A stretch of 64,000 nucleotides of DNA from Perca fluviatilis (GCF_010015445.1 NC_053133.1:1240001-1304000), one strand, 5' to 3'; positions 54,374-64,000 are shown, numbered from the stretch's first letter. Translations and numbers: made by a program. The notes: a model not told the origin generated them from the sequence alone.

Positions 54374-56577
54374 AGGGGTGATAGAATGCAAAACCGATTT
54401 TACCCTGTCATAGTTGAATAACGACAGTTCGGGGGGTAAATAGGACATACAAGCTCAAAGTCCCATTGACACACCTTTACTATGAAAATCTCATATTTTG
54501 AAACTGTCGCTGAAAACGGGCGAATCCCAACAAAGCTGGAAGTTGACGTCAACCTCCCAAAAACCGGAACCTTTGTCAGCCCATGGGTGTATTAAGAGAA
54601 CGGTCACGCCCCAACATTTACATAGGCTACACAACTGACCTGAGATCAGGTAGTCTTCCGAATCTAGGTCGCGCAGATCTCTGCTATTCCATTACAAAAT
54701 TCACTTCTGAAACTTTTTTATGCGAGAAATCAACTATGTAAGGCTCAAATATGGGCCACTTTACGAAAATGGATGGCTAATTGCAAATTTTGTCCGACTG
54801 TGTGTCGGAATTCAGCGCCGGTGCTGCCTGTGTTGTTGCCTCGCCGCCCGACCTGCCTTCCTTCACACACCCCGGCCTGCTATGAGGTACTTTGAGCTCC
54901 GTCACGACTGGCAGCCCACAGCACTCCATACTCGTGCAAAGTCACTGGTTTTTGGATAATGGACTACTAAACGCCGCTGCTCTGACAGAGCTCCAGGACC
55001 TGCAGCTCCCCTCTTCCTGCTAGCTAAATGCCCGGTGTGTGTGAGTGAGAGCACGGTCAGCGAGCTTGTTACGCCAGCAATCTGTTACCACAGGTTTCAG
55101 TTAATCTTTTAATGTGTGTAATTATAATGTGTTGAGTTATTTAAACAAACGATTGGGGAAATAAACGCCGCTTGTCCCTGAGTCTCATTGATAGAGCCTG
55201 CGGCTGGATGTAGCTCTATCAATGAGAGCTAGCTCCTCTTAGAATGTCTCTGAAATTCACAAATATTCATTAACTTGAAATCGGACACCGTTGTTAGCTT
55301 TATAAGACATTTAGGGAGATGTTGTATAAGTGGTGTGACGAAATTCAAACTGTAAATATACACAAATTTTGCGGAAAATGAAGCTAACTATCCGTGATTT
55401 GTAGCTAGCTAGATACACATAGCTAGGATTGAAGGGACAGTCATGGCTAACGAAACCCCCACTGTTCACAAAAATTCATTAACTTGAAATCGGACACCGT
55501 TGTTAGCTTTATAAGACATTTAGGGAGATGTTGTTCAAACTGTAAATATAAACAAATTACGCTGAAAATGAAGCTAACTATCCGTGATTTGTAGCTAGCT
55601 ACACATAGCTAGGATTGAAGGGACAGTCATAGCTAACGAAACCCCCACTGTTCACAGAAATTCATTAACTTGAAATCGGACACCGTTGTTAGCTTTATAA
55701 GACATTTAGGGAGATGTTGTATAAGTGGCGTGATGAAATTCAAACTGTAAATATACTTTATTTATGCCGAAAATGAAGCTAACTATGCGTGATTTGTAGC
55801 TACACATAGCTAGCATGAAGGGACAGTCATAGATAACGAAACCCCTAATCTTCACAAAAATTCATTAACTTGAAATCGGACACCGTTGTTAGCTTTAAGA
55901 CCTTTAGAGATATGTTGTATAAGTGGCGTGAAAAAATTCAAACTGTAAATATAGCTACTTTAGTTATGCCGGCAGCTGACAGCCAGCCTAGATTAACTGG
56001 AACTGTTGTAAGAGATTGCTGGTGTAACAAGCTCGCTGACCGCGCTCTCACTCTCACACACGGGCCATTTAGCTAGCAGGAAGAGGGGAGCTGCAGGCCG
56101 GGGTCTGTGGAGGAAGGCAGGCCGGGCAGTGAGGCAGCAACACAGGCAGCACCGGCAGCTGAACTCCGACACACAGTCTTACCAAATTTGCAATAAGCCA
56201 TAAATTTTCGTAAAACGTCCCATATTTGAGCTTTATATAGTTGATTTCTCGCCTAAAAAAGTCTCAGAAGTGAATTTTAATAACGTAATAGCCCGACAAA
56301 CAATGTATAACTTTGCAGTGAGACCTGCTGTCGAGTCTCCCATGTGTTTCTATGTAGTTTGCTCAAACCAATCAGCATGTAGCTCATTCTGAATATTCAT
56401 GAGCATACCATATTTGGAAGAAAAGCTCTTGTTCCAAATAGAGCCATATTCACAGTGTAGTTAAGGGCCTAATAAAATAGCATTCGGGCAGTTTTCAGCC
56501 CAACCAATGTTACATACCCCATTAGGAGACCTTAAGGAACAGTGTAAAATGCCCTATATAATCACTCTATCACCCCT
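54374..56577. mobile_element. Large TTAA foldback element with central tandem repeats
   Basis: TTAA at 54370-54373 and 56578-56581. Ends AGGGGTGATAGAATG and ACTCTATCACCCCT. The left 0.7 kb and right 0.6 kb are inverted copies: GAGAAATCAACTATGTAAGG / TATATAGTTGATTTCTCG, GCCGGTGCTGCCTGTGTTG / AACACAGGCAGCACCGGC, GACCGTGCTCTCACTC-type pairs near 55055 and 56040. No ORF of note; the frame 55870-56076 lies within the repeats. Confidence 0.85.
55265..55965. repeat. Four ~200-bp tandem repeats in the foldback centre
   Basis: Copies begin with ATTCATTAACTTGAAATCGG at 55265, 55474, 55660 and 55860 (periods 209, 186, 200). Each has GACACCGTTGTTAGCTTTA and AAATTCAAACTGTAAATATA; indels of 5-20 bp distinguish them. 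The fourth is partial. Confidence 0.9.
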
Positions 56578-56624
56578 TTAAAGTTAAGAAGTCTGTAGAG
56601 AGATATTGTTGATGGAAGTTTTAA

Positions 56625-57289
56625 AGGAACACTCCGACTGGAATTTAGCTTATTCACCATAACCCCCAGAGTAAGACAAGTCGATACATACCCTTCTCAT
56701 CTCCGTGCGTGCTGTAAAGCTGTCTGACGGCTCCAGCGGCATCAGCCCATAACAGAACAGGCAGGTGAATGGTTCCAGTAATCCTACTGCTCCCAATAAG
56801 TGACAAAATAACGCCAACATGTTCCTATTTACATGTTTTGATTTGTAGAGTCACAGCGTGTTCAAAAAACAAAGTAACATGAGACACAGCCATCTTCTAA
56901 CCGTAAACAAACCGGGAACTATATTCTCAGGCGGAAGAATATAGTACTTGGGCGGAGTGCAAGCCTGTCTGAGAATATAGTTCCCGGTTTGTTTACTGTT
57001 AGAAGACGGCTGTGTCTCATGTTACGTTGTTTTTTGTACACGCTGTGACTCTACAAATCACAACATGTAAATAGGAACATGTTGCCGTTATTTTGTTACT
57101 TTTGACACAATTGGGAGCAGTAGGCTAGTTGGAACCAGTTACCTGCAGGATCTGTGCTGGGCTAAGCTAATGCTGGAGCCGTCAGACAGCGTTACAGCAC
57201 GCACGGAGATGAGAAGGGTATGTATCGACTTGTCTTACTCTGGGGGTTACAGTGAATAAGATAAATTCCCAATAAGTCGGCGTGTTCCT
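56625..57289. mobile_element. TTAA foldback element, almost a pure hairpin
   Basis: TTAA at 56621-56624 and 57290-57293. The two ~310-bp halves are inverted copies: AGGAACACTCCGACTGG / CGGCGTGTTCCT, GAACTATATTCTCAGGCGG / CTGAGAATATAGTTC, ATGTTCCTATTTACATGTT / AACATGTAAATAGGAACAT. The loop is only ~30 bp (AAGAATATAGTACTTGG). Confidence 0.9.
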
Positions 57290-57293
57290 TTAA

Positions 57294-57924
57294 CAAAAGA
57301 GGTCTCCTCGATTTGTGTATATTCACAGCTTGATCCTGTATAAGGCTGGGTCTGTGTAAACACACTGCCTCCTCGTGGTGAGACTGCATTGGGTGACACT
57401 CTGTTGTGCTGTGTATGTAGCCTAGACACTGTATATTGTGTAGTGACTTGCATGATATTTTGTAGTGAATCTTGCATGACATTTTGTAGTGAATCTTGCA
57501 TGATATGCCATAGCGAATCGTGTAGAAGTAGGTGTGTAGTGCATGTCCTTGTCGGTACTGGGCCTTCTGTCTCCTCTTTCTGTCTCCCACAGTCGTCTCC
57601 CGGAGTGGTGTGTGCGTGCTGACCCGACCTTCCTACTTTGAGGAGAGTAAGACCAAATGTATCTGCCATCTAATTTATTGTTTGTTTGTTTATCTGCCCT
57701 TGCTATTTTAATTGGGATTCTTTTAAACTTTTTGTAATAAAACCAAACGTATTTTTGTACAATATTTGCCTCCTGTTAATTGCTCCTGTTCGGGAAGAAC
57801 TAGAGTTGGTCACATGACACACTCATTAACATATTAAGGGTTTAAAGGGTTCCTCCTAACCCTCAATAGGAGGTGGCGTTGTCAGGTCTGAAAGGTTTTA
57901 TGTGCACTACATTAGGAAGTTTAT
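57294..57924. other. Spacer with a 30-bp tandem repeat; no gene
   Basis: TTTTGTAGTGAATCTTGCAT is repeated at about 57459 and 57489, with related pieces before and after (57440-57515). TTGTAATAAAACCAAACG at 57732 looks like a poly(A)-signal region, possibly an LTR end. Frames of 70-140 residues on either strand are shadows. Confidence 0.4.
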
Positions 57925-58153
57925 TAAGAACAAATATGTTCTTAAGAAAGTCACTAAGAAAAGTCTATGTCTGATTCATGACATGTTCTTAAAACAGCAA
58001 GTGTGTTCTTAGAATGATGAATCCCAATGTCTTCGTAAATGTAAAGCTCTTGCCCCTTGCTCCTATTGAGCATAGGTAAACACCCCGTTAATTCCCATAA
58101 AAGGGCATGAGATGGCAGGGTCGTGTGCACATTTAGAGAAATGTCCAAAAGTC

Positions 58154-58430
58154 ATGGCAAAGACGGTGGAGGCTTTGACTCCTAAAGAAAGAAAACTTTA
58201 GTAATTCTGAAGTGGAGGTACTGCTGCAAGAAGTTAACGAAAAACGAGACATCATATTTAGTAGCGTCAGCAGTGCATACTAAGCAGGAAATAAAACCGA
58301 TGCATGGAATGCAGTTACTCATGGCAGTGAACACTGCATCTGGAGAAGGGCGCAGAACCGATGAAGTAGAAAAGAAATGGTTTGATCTGAAATCTGAGGC
58401 AAAAAAAATTACTTCAAAACACAGAAGATA
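58154..58430 (+). pseudogene. Myb/SANT DNA-binding exon of Harbinger B
   Basis: Start MAKTVEALTPKERK at 58154, then after a 1-bp shift FSNSEVEVLLQEVNEKRDII and, from 58273 in a third frame, AVNTASGEGRRTDEVEKKWF then DLKSEAKKITSKHRR. This is the trihelix Myb/SANT-like domain (Trp in KKWFD is a core residue) that binds Harbinger termini. The coding stretch is cut at 58431-58438 by the hAT insertion. Shifts within 100 codons make it non-functional. Confidence 0.75.
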
Positions 58431-58884
58431 TTCTTGGCCAGGGTGGGAAATTAGCACCCGCCACCAGCCAAGGGGGGCTACTTTTTCAAATTGGCGGGTG
58501 ACTTTGCCTTGTATACCAGTCACAGTGGTGGCGGGTGGATTGTAGGCTAAACCATTCCTTGTAACGAATTGGACAGCTTTTGTCAAAGAATGCTGTTGCT
58601 AAGTAACAATACACAATGCTTATAAGAGTCGCGTTACGTTACTGCTAATGAATCCCCCACATTGCCGGATTTTGCTGCTTCATAATAAAACCATTCAAAT
58701 ACCAAAATAACTGAGGACTTTTATTGTGAAGAACTTATAGGAAATGAAACCGTTCACAGTCGGGGCTTTGACCACGCATATTTCTGTCAACTCCAGACTT
58801 TTGTCGAGTAGTTTTTAGCGCTAGTCCGTGACACCATGTAGCTGAGCTGAGGTACAGACGAAACGAAAATTATCGGTTAAAAAA

Positions 58885-59163
58885 ATGTGGCGACATATCC
58901 TCGGTGTTAAGAGGCCCTCCGCAGAGTCAGCAGTAGCTATGGATGTACAAACTGTTGAGGGCGAAGTCAAGAAAAAGAGAAGGTACTTTTCGAACAAGTG
59001 GCGCATTGACAAAACAAACAGCAAAAGACCGTTCAAAACATTTCAGACGTCCTGCCAACCTATATTAAACATCAATGAACGCTGTAACGATTTTTCAGTC
59101 GCTGAAAGCTGCTGCTGTTTTAATCCTGTCGGATCTCTGCTGCTCAGTTCCCCCCACGACTGA
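58885..59163 (+). pseudogene. hAT transposase N-terminal fragment (tentative)
   Basis: Open frame MWRHILGVKRPSAESAVAM, then VKKKRRYFSNKWRI and FKTFQTSCQP. A KKR.YF..KWR start is usual in BED-type or ZNF862-like hAT proteins, but no zinc finger or catalytic residue is present. The end of this stretch matches 9955-10015, so it belongs to the CAGT.CCTCCAGG family rather than to the outer hAT. Confidence 0.45.
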
Positions 59164-59169
59164 CGCACG

Positions 59170-59172
<3 letters not shown>

Positions 59173-59210
<38 letters not shown>
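59173..59210. repeat. (CA)n microsatellite
   Basis: About 19 CA units following CGCACGCACG. Confidence 0.95.
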
Positions 59211-59212
<2 letters not shown>

Positions 59213-60119
59213 TGGATGCAGGAAAAACCGGAGATGAGACGACACAATGACCTAAATTGAGGACAGCTACGCTCGTTATAGTAAGTGCAATGATAAGTTA
59301 AAGTCCAATAAGTCCTTTATCAAACCGTATGAATGTGAGTCCCAGGCTAGGTTAGGAAATAAACTAACAATGTAAAGATCAACACACCACTGACACATAT
59401 GTTCAAATTTGATTCATTCAATAAATTATTTTTTCATATTATACCAACATTTGCAGCATCCTGAGCCTTTTTGGTAAGGTTACTAGGAAAACTCAGCCCA
59501 GAGTAATTAATTAATAGTAATAATTATTATTCTCCCCAAAACAAGTTTCCTTTTTATTTTTAAAGAACTATACAAAAAAGCAATTTTCACTGTCTCTCGC
59601 AACTTCATTGCAACAAAAATGAAAAAGACATCGCAACTTGTATCGCAATTTTTTACAAAAGCTCCCGCAAAATCAGGCATTTTGGGCCGCAACAATCTAA
59701 AAGAAAGCTGCGAAATCCTGGAGGGACTGATTAATGCTATGTTACTGAGAGATGATTCAATATTCTTTTTGTTCATTAAACATGTAGGCCTACAATTGCT
59801 GTAGAAGATGACCAAACTGACCAAACACAATTTTACCATGGTCTCGCAGGCTTTTTTCACATTACTTTTTATTTGCCTATATTAATAAAATATGTATTAA
59901 TAATAAAAAATAATGTATTGAAGCAATTCAAAATATGCTAGTACACTTTATTTTATAAATTAGAATTCCAGAAAAAGTGTCTGGTAAAAAAATATAAGTG
60001 GCTGGTAAAATTGGGCATGCAAAATTATTTCCCACCCTGCTCTTGGCGTATAAATAGCGTAATCAATCACTTATTATTGGATGGCAGGGTTCCCCATTAA
60101 CATAATTGCTGTGAATTGA

Positions 60120-60220
60120 AGGCAAAGCAAGGCAAGTTTATTTATATAGGCCTAGCACAATTCATACACAATGGCAATTCAAAGTGCTTTACAAATGAGC
60201 ACTAGTGTGTATTTATTAAA
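60120..60220. repeat. Teleost GGCAAGTTTATTTATATAG repeat piece
   Basis: AAGGCAAGTTTATTTATATA then CAATTCATACACAATGGCAA and TTCAAAGTGCTTTAC, a common fish interspersed motif, here an insertion within Harbinger B. Confidence 0.6.
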
Positions 60221-60506
60221 ACAAACGTATAATTATGTGTAACATAATGAAAATAATTAGTAACAAAAGAGAGAAATGTTAAATTTTAATTTAGAACGGA
60301 CGAAAACGGTATAGCTACTTGTTTTGGGCAAACACGTCAGCTCTAAATTGTGCGTAAGAGTGCTCTTGAGTGAGTAGATTCTGTTCTTACCTAAGAACAA
60401 ATCCCAAATAAGAAAACATTGGTGAATGCCAGAATCTTCGTGAAAACTGTGTAAGTGGGGTTTAAGAACACATTTGTTCCTAAGAACGTTTGGTGAATGA
60501 GGCCCA

Positions 60507-61405
60507 GTGTCCTGATCACCTAGGACCTCCACCTGAGAAAGTAAATGGCCTATTTAATCCATGTTCAGAAACCACATATGGCAAACATACTGGTGTATGA
60601 TTATTAGTTTCACTGTTTCACCTCTGTATGGCACAGTGGGGCGACAGTGGCTGGTGGTATTTCCTGTACCTGGAGAGAACAGTAATACATTTCACTCCTA
60701 CAATATTCATATATAATTGTTGAATGAACCTAGTATGGTCACATAGATTACTTGAAATATACCCTGTAGATGTGCGTGGGTTTCCGAGCTGCTGCCACAA
60801 GGGTCTGAAGAAATGCCCCCTTCAACTCCTTCCATCAAGGGGCGACCCTGATTACTGGAGAGGGCCAGCTCCTCAGCAGGAGTGTAGTCCTGTGGAGGAG
60901 GGCCCCCTGCAGTCTTCCTCGCCTCATTTTTCTTCCTGTTGGCTGCAAGCAATTTCATTGTTCTATAGGCCCTTTGTATACCAATATCCTACAAAAGGGA
61001 CAGACTCAGGCAATTCAGCCTTGTGCTTGTTGGCCTTAAAATATGTGCAAGTATTGCCTACTGCTACGTACCGGTTTGAATTATGTTTTCATATGTATTT
61101 TTGATTTGCTCCCACTGCCAGGGTTGCAACTGAAATAATACAGCAAAAAAAGTTTAACGTTATGGAATGCACAAGTGTAATTATGGTCAGATCTTGTGCC
61201 TGGGGCAGTGGTATCGATAAGTTTTGTAACTTAGGCATTTACAGCGTCTGCTATTTTCTGCCAGCTTTCCCTCCTTGATTTTGCAGCAGCGACTGTGTTG
61301 CTTTTTGCCTGAATTATGTGCCGGTGTTCCTCATATTTTTGTAGGATTATAGTCTGCTCTTCTTACGTAAAATATGCGGCTCTGGTAGTCTTGTCCATGT
61401 TTGCG
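60507..61405 (-). pseudogene. Myb/SANT-like Harbinger partner gene, main exons
   Basis: Minus strand. The start at about 61405 reads MDKTTRAAYFT, one TAA, then EEQTIILQKYEEHRHIIQAK and SNTVAAAKSRRESWQKIADA (to about 61240): helices 1-2 of the trihelix domain. After an intron, about 61135-61075 reads WEQIKNTYENIIQT-type residues and a GTACGT donor. After acceptor TTTTGTAG (about 60990), MKLLAANRKKNEARKTAGG, PPPQDYTPAEELALSSNQG and RPLMEGVEGGISSDP run to a GTATAT donor near 60770. Short exons follow (60670-60625 VQEIPPATVAPLCHT; 60533-60507 VEVLGDQDT) up to the Harbinger B terminus. The C-terminal coiled coil is at 52240-52090. The role is presumably to help the transposase (50497-51610) bind DNA. 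Confidence 0.75.
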
Positions 61406-62329
61406 ATTGGACATACGGTGCAAACACCGCCCCTTTCATGTGAACAGATAAACCCATCAGGATTATCTTTCCATCTATCTATCAGATCTCTTATTGGACT
61501 TTTTACTGTGCTTTGTGTTGGAAGTTTCCAGAATCCAGTCAGTCGACGCTATCCATATCATTACCACCATTACCACCATACATCATTGTACCTACTGGCA
61601 ACACTAATTAAACAACTGATAACATCCATTATGACAAACGCATCTCGCTTTACCTTAATCCAAAATAAGAAAGCTTTGTATGTATGCATATTGCCCTGCT
61701 AATTGTTGCAATGCCCACTCTCTATTGAAAGTACAGATAACATTAAGTAAATAAACTATCACATTCCCCACAGCAGAATATTTTTAGTAGTTTAACATTA
61801 ATCTCTTTGAAAATTATACAATACAATAATACTGAACAACATGGTATCTCAGTAGCATTTGCTCTACTAACCGAGAGCCTATTGCTTTACTCCACTGTTT
61901 ACAATAAACTACAGTGCTAGGCCACAACATTTCCAACTCAATAAACATGCAGGCAAAGTAATTCTGCACACACCAACTAGCTACATTAGCATCATACTGC
62001 GAGCTTACCAAGATAGATGTAAGAGGAAAGATCCTGGTTGCTTCTTCTTTAGTTTCCTTCTGCTTTTAATAGTTTGATTAAATTTTACAAATGCAAATAC
62101 CAAGGCACCTCTTATGCGATCATGCAGGTGTGTCATGATCTGTCAATCAAATGCAGCTAGAGGCAGGACTTGACCAGAGTATCTCTCTGAGAGGCTGATG
62201 CCTCTCCACCCTTTAAGATAAACAAAGCAACACATAAATACATATTAACTCTTTTTTGTCACTAGGTTACACTAAACTGATTTTAGATAATAGGCTACAA
62301 TGTTTTACAACTATGAGAATTTTGATACA
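61406..62329. other. No recognisable gene
   Basis: Presumed distal part of the outer Harbinger; its right terminus was not identified. Frames here are short. Confidence 0.35.
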
Positions 62330-62610
62330 CAATGATCTTTGCAAAAAAATGTCAGTGAATGAGCAATTATAGAGTATTGTGATACTTGACCCTATAAGTC
62401 ATTATAAAATGCTTAATAATGTGTTATGAATATTGTTTTAAAGCATTACGAAGATAATAATAGCACAATTTAAGCATGTTTATAGTGCATTATAGACATG
62501 GGCTTGTAAAAAAAGACAGTGAGTGACCAGCAATTATGAAGTATTATGATACCTGACCTTATAAGTAATTATAACATGCTTTATAATGTGTAATGGTCAT
62601 TTTTTAAGAT
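62330..62610. repeat. AT-rich TTATAATG-type repeat
   Basis: Two ~170-bp imperfect direct copies: CAGTGAATGAGCAATTATAG ...ATGCTTAATAATGTG and GTGAGTGACCAGCAATTATG ...ATGCTTTATAATGTG. Related motifs are at 49620-49920. Confidence 0.6.
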
Positions 62611-63148
62611 GATTTTTTTTATTTATTTTTTCATTTTAAACAACAACAGAACAGACAAACACACTTGAACAAGAAGAACCACCCTCTCCCACCCCCCAGC
62701 CTCCGTGGTCTCGAGGAAAAGAAAGAAAAAACTAAATAAACAAAAACAAAAACAGAAATCCCACGTTGCCTAGTCACCCTCCTCTAGTTCTTGTGATGCT
62801 GAGGTCATTAGGACTGATATTTGTGCTGTGGCACCTTTCTGTAATAGATGATTTGGCTTTGTTAATCCTTGCAGTAGGGAGCTCAAGCATAACTATGTCC
62901 AGAAAATACGCCAGCCACTGTTTTATACAAAGCGAGTGGGGGAGGACGCGGTTGAGCCGGCTAACCAAACTTTCTTCTGTCTCCCAAGCAAGTGTAGTTT
63001 AGAGTCATCATTAAGTAACAAAACAATCGGGTCAGTAGGAAGTCGACATTATTGATGTTGTTTTATTCCAGAACTCATGCACCTGTTCACACTCCCAGAC
63101 CATGTGCAGGAAAGTTCCAGTTTGTTCAGGTTGACAGAACGTGCAATA

Positions 63149-63379
63149 GACCTTTTTCACGGCAGACATGTTGACGTGTCATAGTAGGAAAAGCACAGGT
63201 GTATTCAAAACCATTACTGATGGTTGCGTTCCACTTAGGAGAGGCCCTGGTAATGTGCAGGCTGACTCACTGAAATAGCTTACTGGGACACTTGATGGAA
63301 TTGAGTCATCCTTAGGTTATCAATTTCAGCTGTGCTTTTCCTACTATGACAAGTCAAATTGTCTGCTGTGAAAAAGGTC
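63149..63379. mobile_element. MITE, 231 bp, nested in L1
   Basis: Ends GACCTTTTTCACGGCAGACA and TGTCTGCTGTGAAAAAGGTC are inverted repeats; the symmetry continues for ~50 bp (CATAGTAGGAAAAGCACAG / CTGTGCTTTTCCTACTATG). No ORF. The target duplication is too short to define (flanks ATA / CAT). Confidence 0.8.
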
Positions 63380-63535
63380 CATAGGGAGTAGCAATGCCTT
63401 TGGAGATGTATCTCTTCTGAGGTGTCCAATATGTCCTATGACATATGTTGAAGTGGATCTGCTGGTGATTTGGGTTCTTGGAAGAATGGGAAATGTCCCA
63501 TTAATTTCGTTCCCCTCCGAGCTCAGCTCTCGCTC

Positions 63536-63991
63536 TTATTTCTTTACTGTTGGGAGTTCTCCTACGGATACTTGCATCAGTTTAGCATAAATCCTGGACA
63601 CTAATCCTCTAACAGGAGAATCAACAAGCCATTTAATGATTGGGTGCGTCTCAAGGCTGTTCCCCCATGGTACTCCATAATATTTTAGGGCTGATCTTAA
63701 GTGAAGATAAAGGAAGAAGGATGTCCTAGGGACCTCAAAGCTAACTCTCAGGTCTTCAAAACTTACCATACCTTCATCATTGAATAACTGGTCTAGAGTA
63801 TAAATATCTCTGTCACTCCACTGGTTACAAACAAAAGGTTTGTTACCAGACATTAAGTGTATGTTGTGCCAAATTGGGGTGTTCAAATGCCACTTATTGG
63901 TGTAGCGTAGTTGCTCCTTTACCTGTTTAAAGTTGGTCAATGTGTTGGTGATAATAGGGCCATAGGCTAGCATGCACTTTTTTGGACACAC
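63536..63991 (-). pseudogene. L1 ORF2p C-terminal region
   Basis: 151 open residues on the minus strand: NTLTNFKQVKEQLRYTNKW, TPIWHNIHLMSGNKPF, QWSDRDIYTLDQLFNDEGM then VSFEDLRVSFEVPRTSFFLY and LHLRSALK. The WHN...F..W...GI..L..L....F.SFE.L...F.....FF.YLQLRS pattern is the region downstream of RT in fish L1 proteins. It ends in a stop where full-length elements continue, so it is truncated or frameshifted at 63536. Confidence 0.8.
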
Positions 63992-64000
63992 ACCTGCGAG

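Larger units (their letters stand above)
58439..60039. mobile_element. hAT element, 1.6 kb, 8-bp TSD (7/8)
   Basis: TTCTTGGC at 58431-58438 and CTCTTGGC at 60040-60047 flank ends CAGGGTGGGAAATTAGC and AAATTATTTCCCACCCTG. Inside are a short N-terminal coding piece (58885-59060), a (CA)n run and, at 59585-59725, the right end of the CAGT.CCTCCAGG family also seen at 9642-10137 (CGAAATCCTGGAGGGACTG). Confidence 0.85.
57925..60505. mobile_element. PIF/Harbinger element B, inverted relative to A, carrying a hAT insertion
   Basis: Right terminus TTTGGTGAATGAGGCCC at 60489-60505, transposase-type subterminal text 60350-60480. The left side has Myb-type subterminal text (GTTCTTAAGAAAGTCACTAA, then GATTCATGACATGTTCTTAA) but its outermost 20 bp are lost. 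Only the SANT exon of the Myb gene is kept; transposase is deleted. Confidence 0.75.
62611..64000 (-). mobile_element. Second L1-clade LINE, 3' part (runs off window)
   Basis: On the minus strand the 3' end is an A-rich tail (62611-62640). Upstream are the degraded C-terminal H..W.C..V..FW-type block (63120-63040, HMVWECEQVHEFW in broken frame) and the open frame below. It is interrupted by a MITE at 63149-63379. The 5' part lies beyond 64000. Confidence 0.75.

Noticed and set aside
57192..57669. 132- and 140-codon minus frames
   Set aside because: They lie across a 30-bp tandem repeat and the end of a foldback element; no domain.

Overview
This window looks like repeat-rich teleost fish DNA (probably a percomorph; inferred). 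No intact host protein gene, rRNA or functional tRNA was recognised. The evidence for a fish is AT-rich vertebrate-style sequence with short GT-AG introns, together with remains of Gmr1-like Ty3/gypsy, L1, L2, CR1/Rex1-like, PIF/Harbinger, hAT, piggyBac-type (TTAA) and Tc1/mariner/IS630 elements, a tRNA-derived SINE and many microsatellites. Almost every long reading frame is a transposon gene or a fragment of one.

Layout. 1-6.6 kb: interspersed repeats, a tiny TTAA element, an L2 fragment split by an inverted-repeat element, and a decayed Gmr1-like gypsy element (gag, protease, pre-integrase linker, RNase H). 6.8-10.1 kb: a tRNA-SINE, a decayed ZNF862-like hAT gene on the minus strand and an adjoining inverted-repeat element. 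12.3-13.5 kb: CR1/Rex1-like RT and a Harbinger transposase remnant. 13.9-15.5 kb: a 41-bp tandem array and an unrecognised basic, coiled-coil-like gene on the minus strand. 15.9-17.1 kb: a hAT-type element with a perfect 8-bp target duplication. 18.3-23.5 kb: a near-complete but disabled L1 with a 12-bp target duplication, inside an old repeat that also holds a hAT at 23.8-24.9 kb. 26.8-27.9 kb: a solo LTR. 28.2-30.8 kb: a decayed Harbinger with convergent nuclease and Myb/SANT genes, split by another hAT. 31.2-32.9 kb: a ZBED1-like hAT. 33-48 kb: TTAA elements, Tc1-type foldbacks, a CpG-rich long-inverted-repeat element, an IS630-like transposase remnant and a non-autonomous Harbinger.

50.5-61.4 kb is the most structured part. 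A spliced HARBI1-like transposase on the plus strand converges on a Myb/SANT gene on the minus strand, as in a two-gene Harbinger. The last part of the Myb gene is separated from the rest by about 8.3 kb bounded by Harbinger termini. That interval holds two inverted Harbinger copies, two large TTAA foldback elements and a hAT with an 8-bp target duplication. 62.6-64.0 kb is the 3' end of a second L1 on the minus strand.

The proteins seen are mobile-element proteins: transposases, their Myb partners, gag, protease, RNase H, and L1 ORF1p and ORF2p. Most are broken by stops, frameshifts, deletions or later insertions. The main biological content is the order of nested insertions, several of which are dated relative to each other by target-site duplications.
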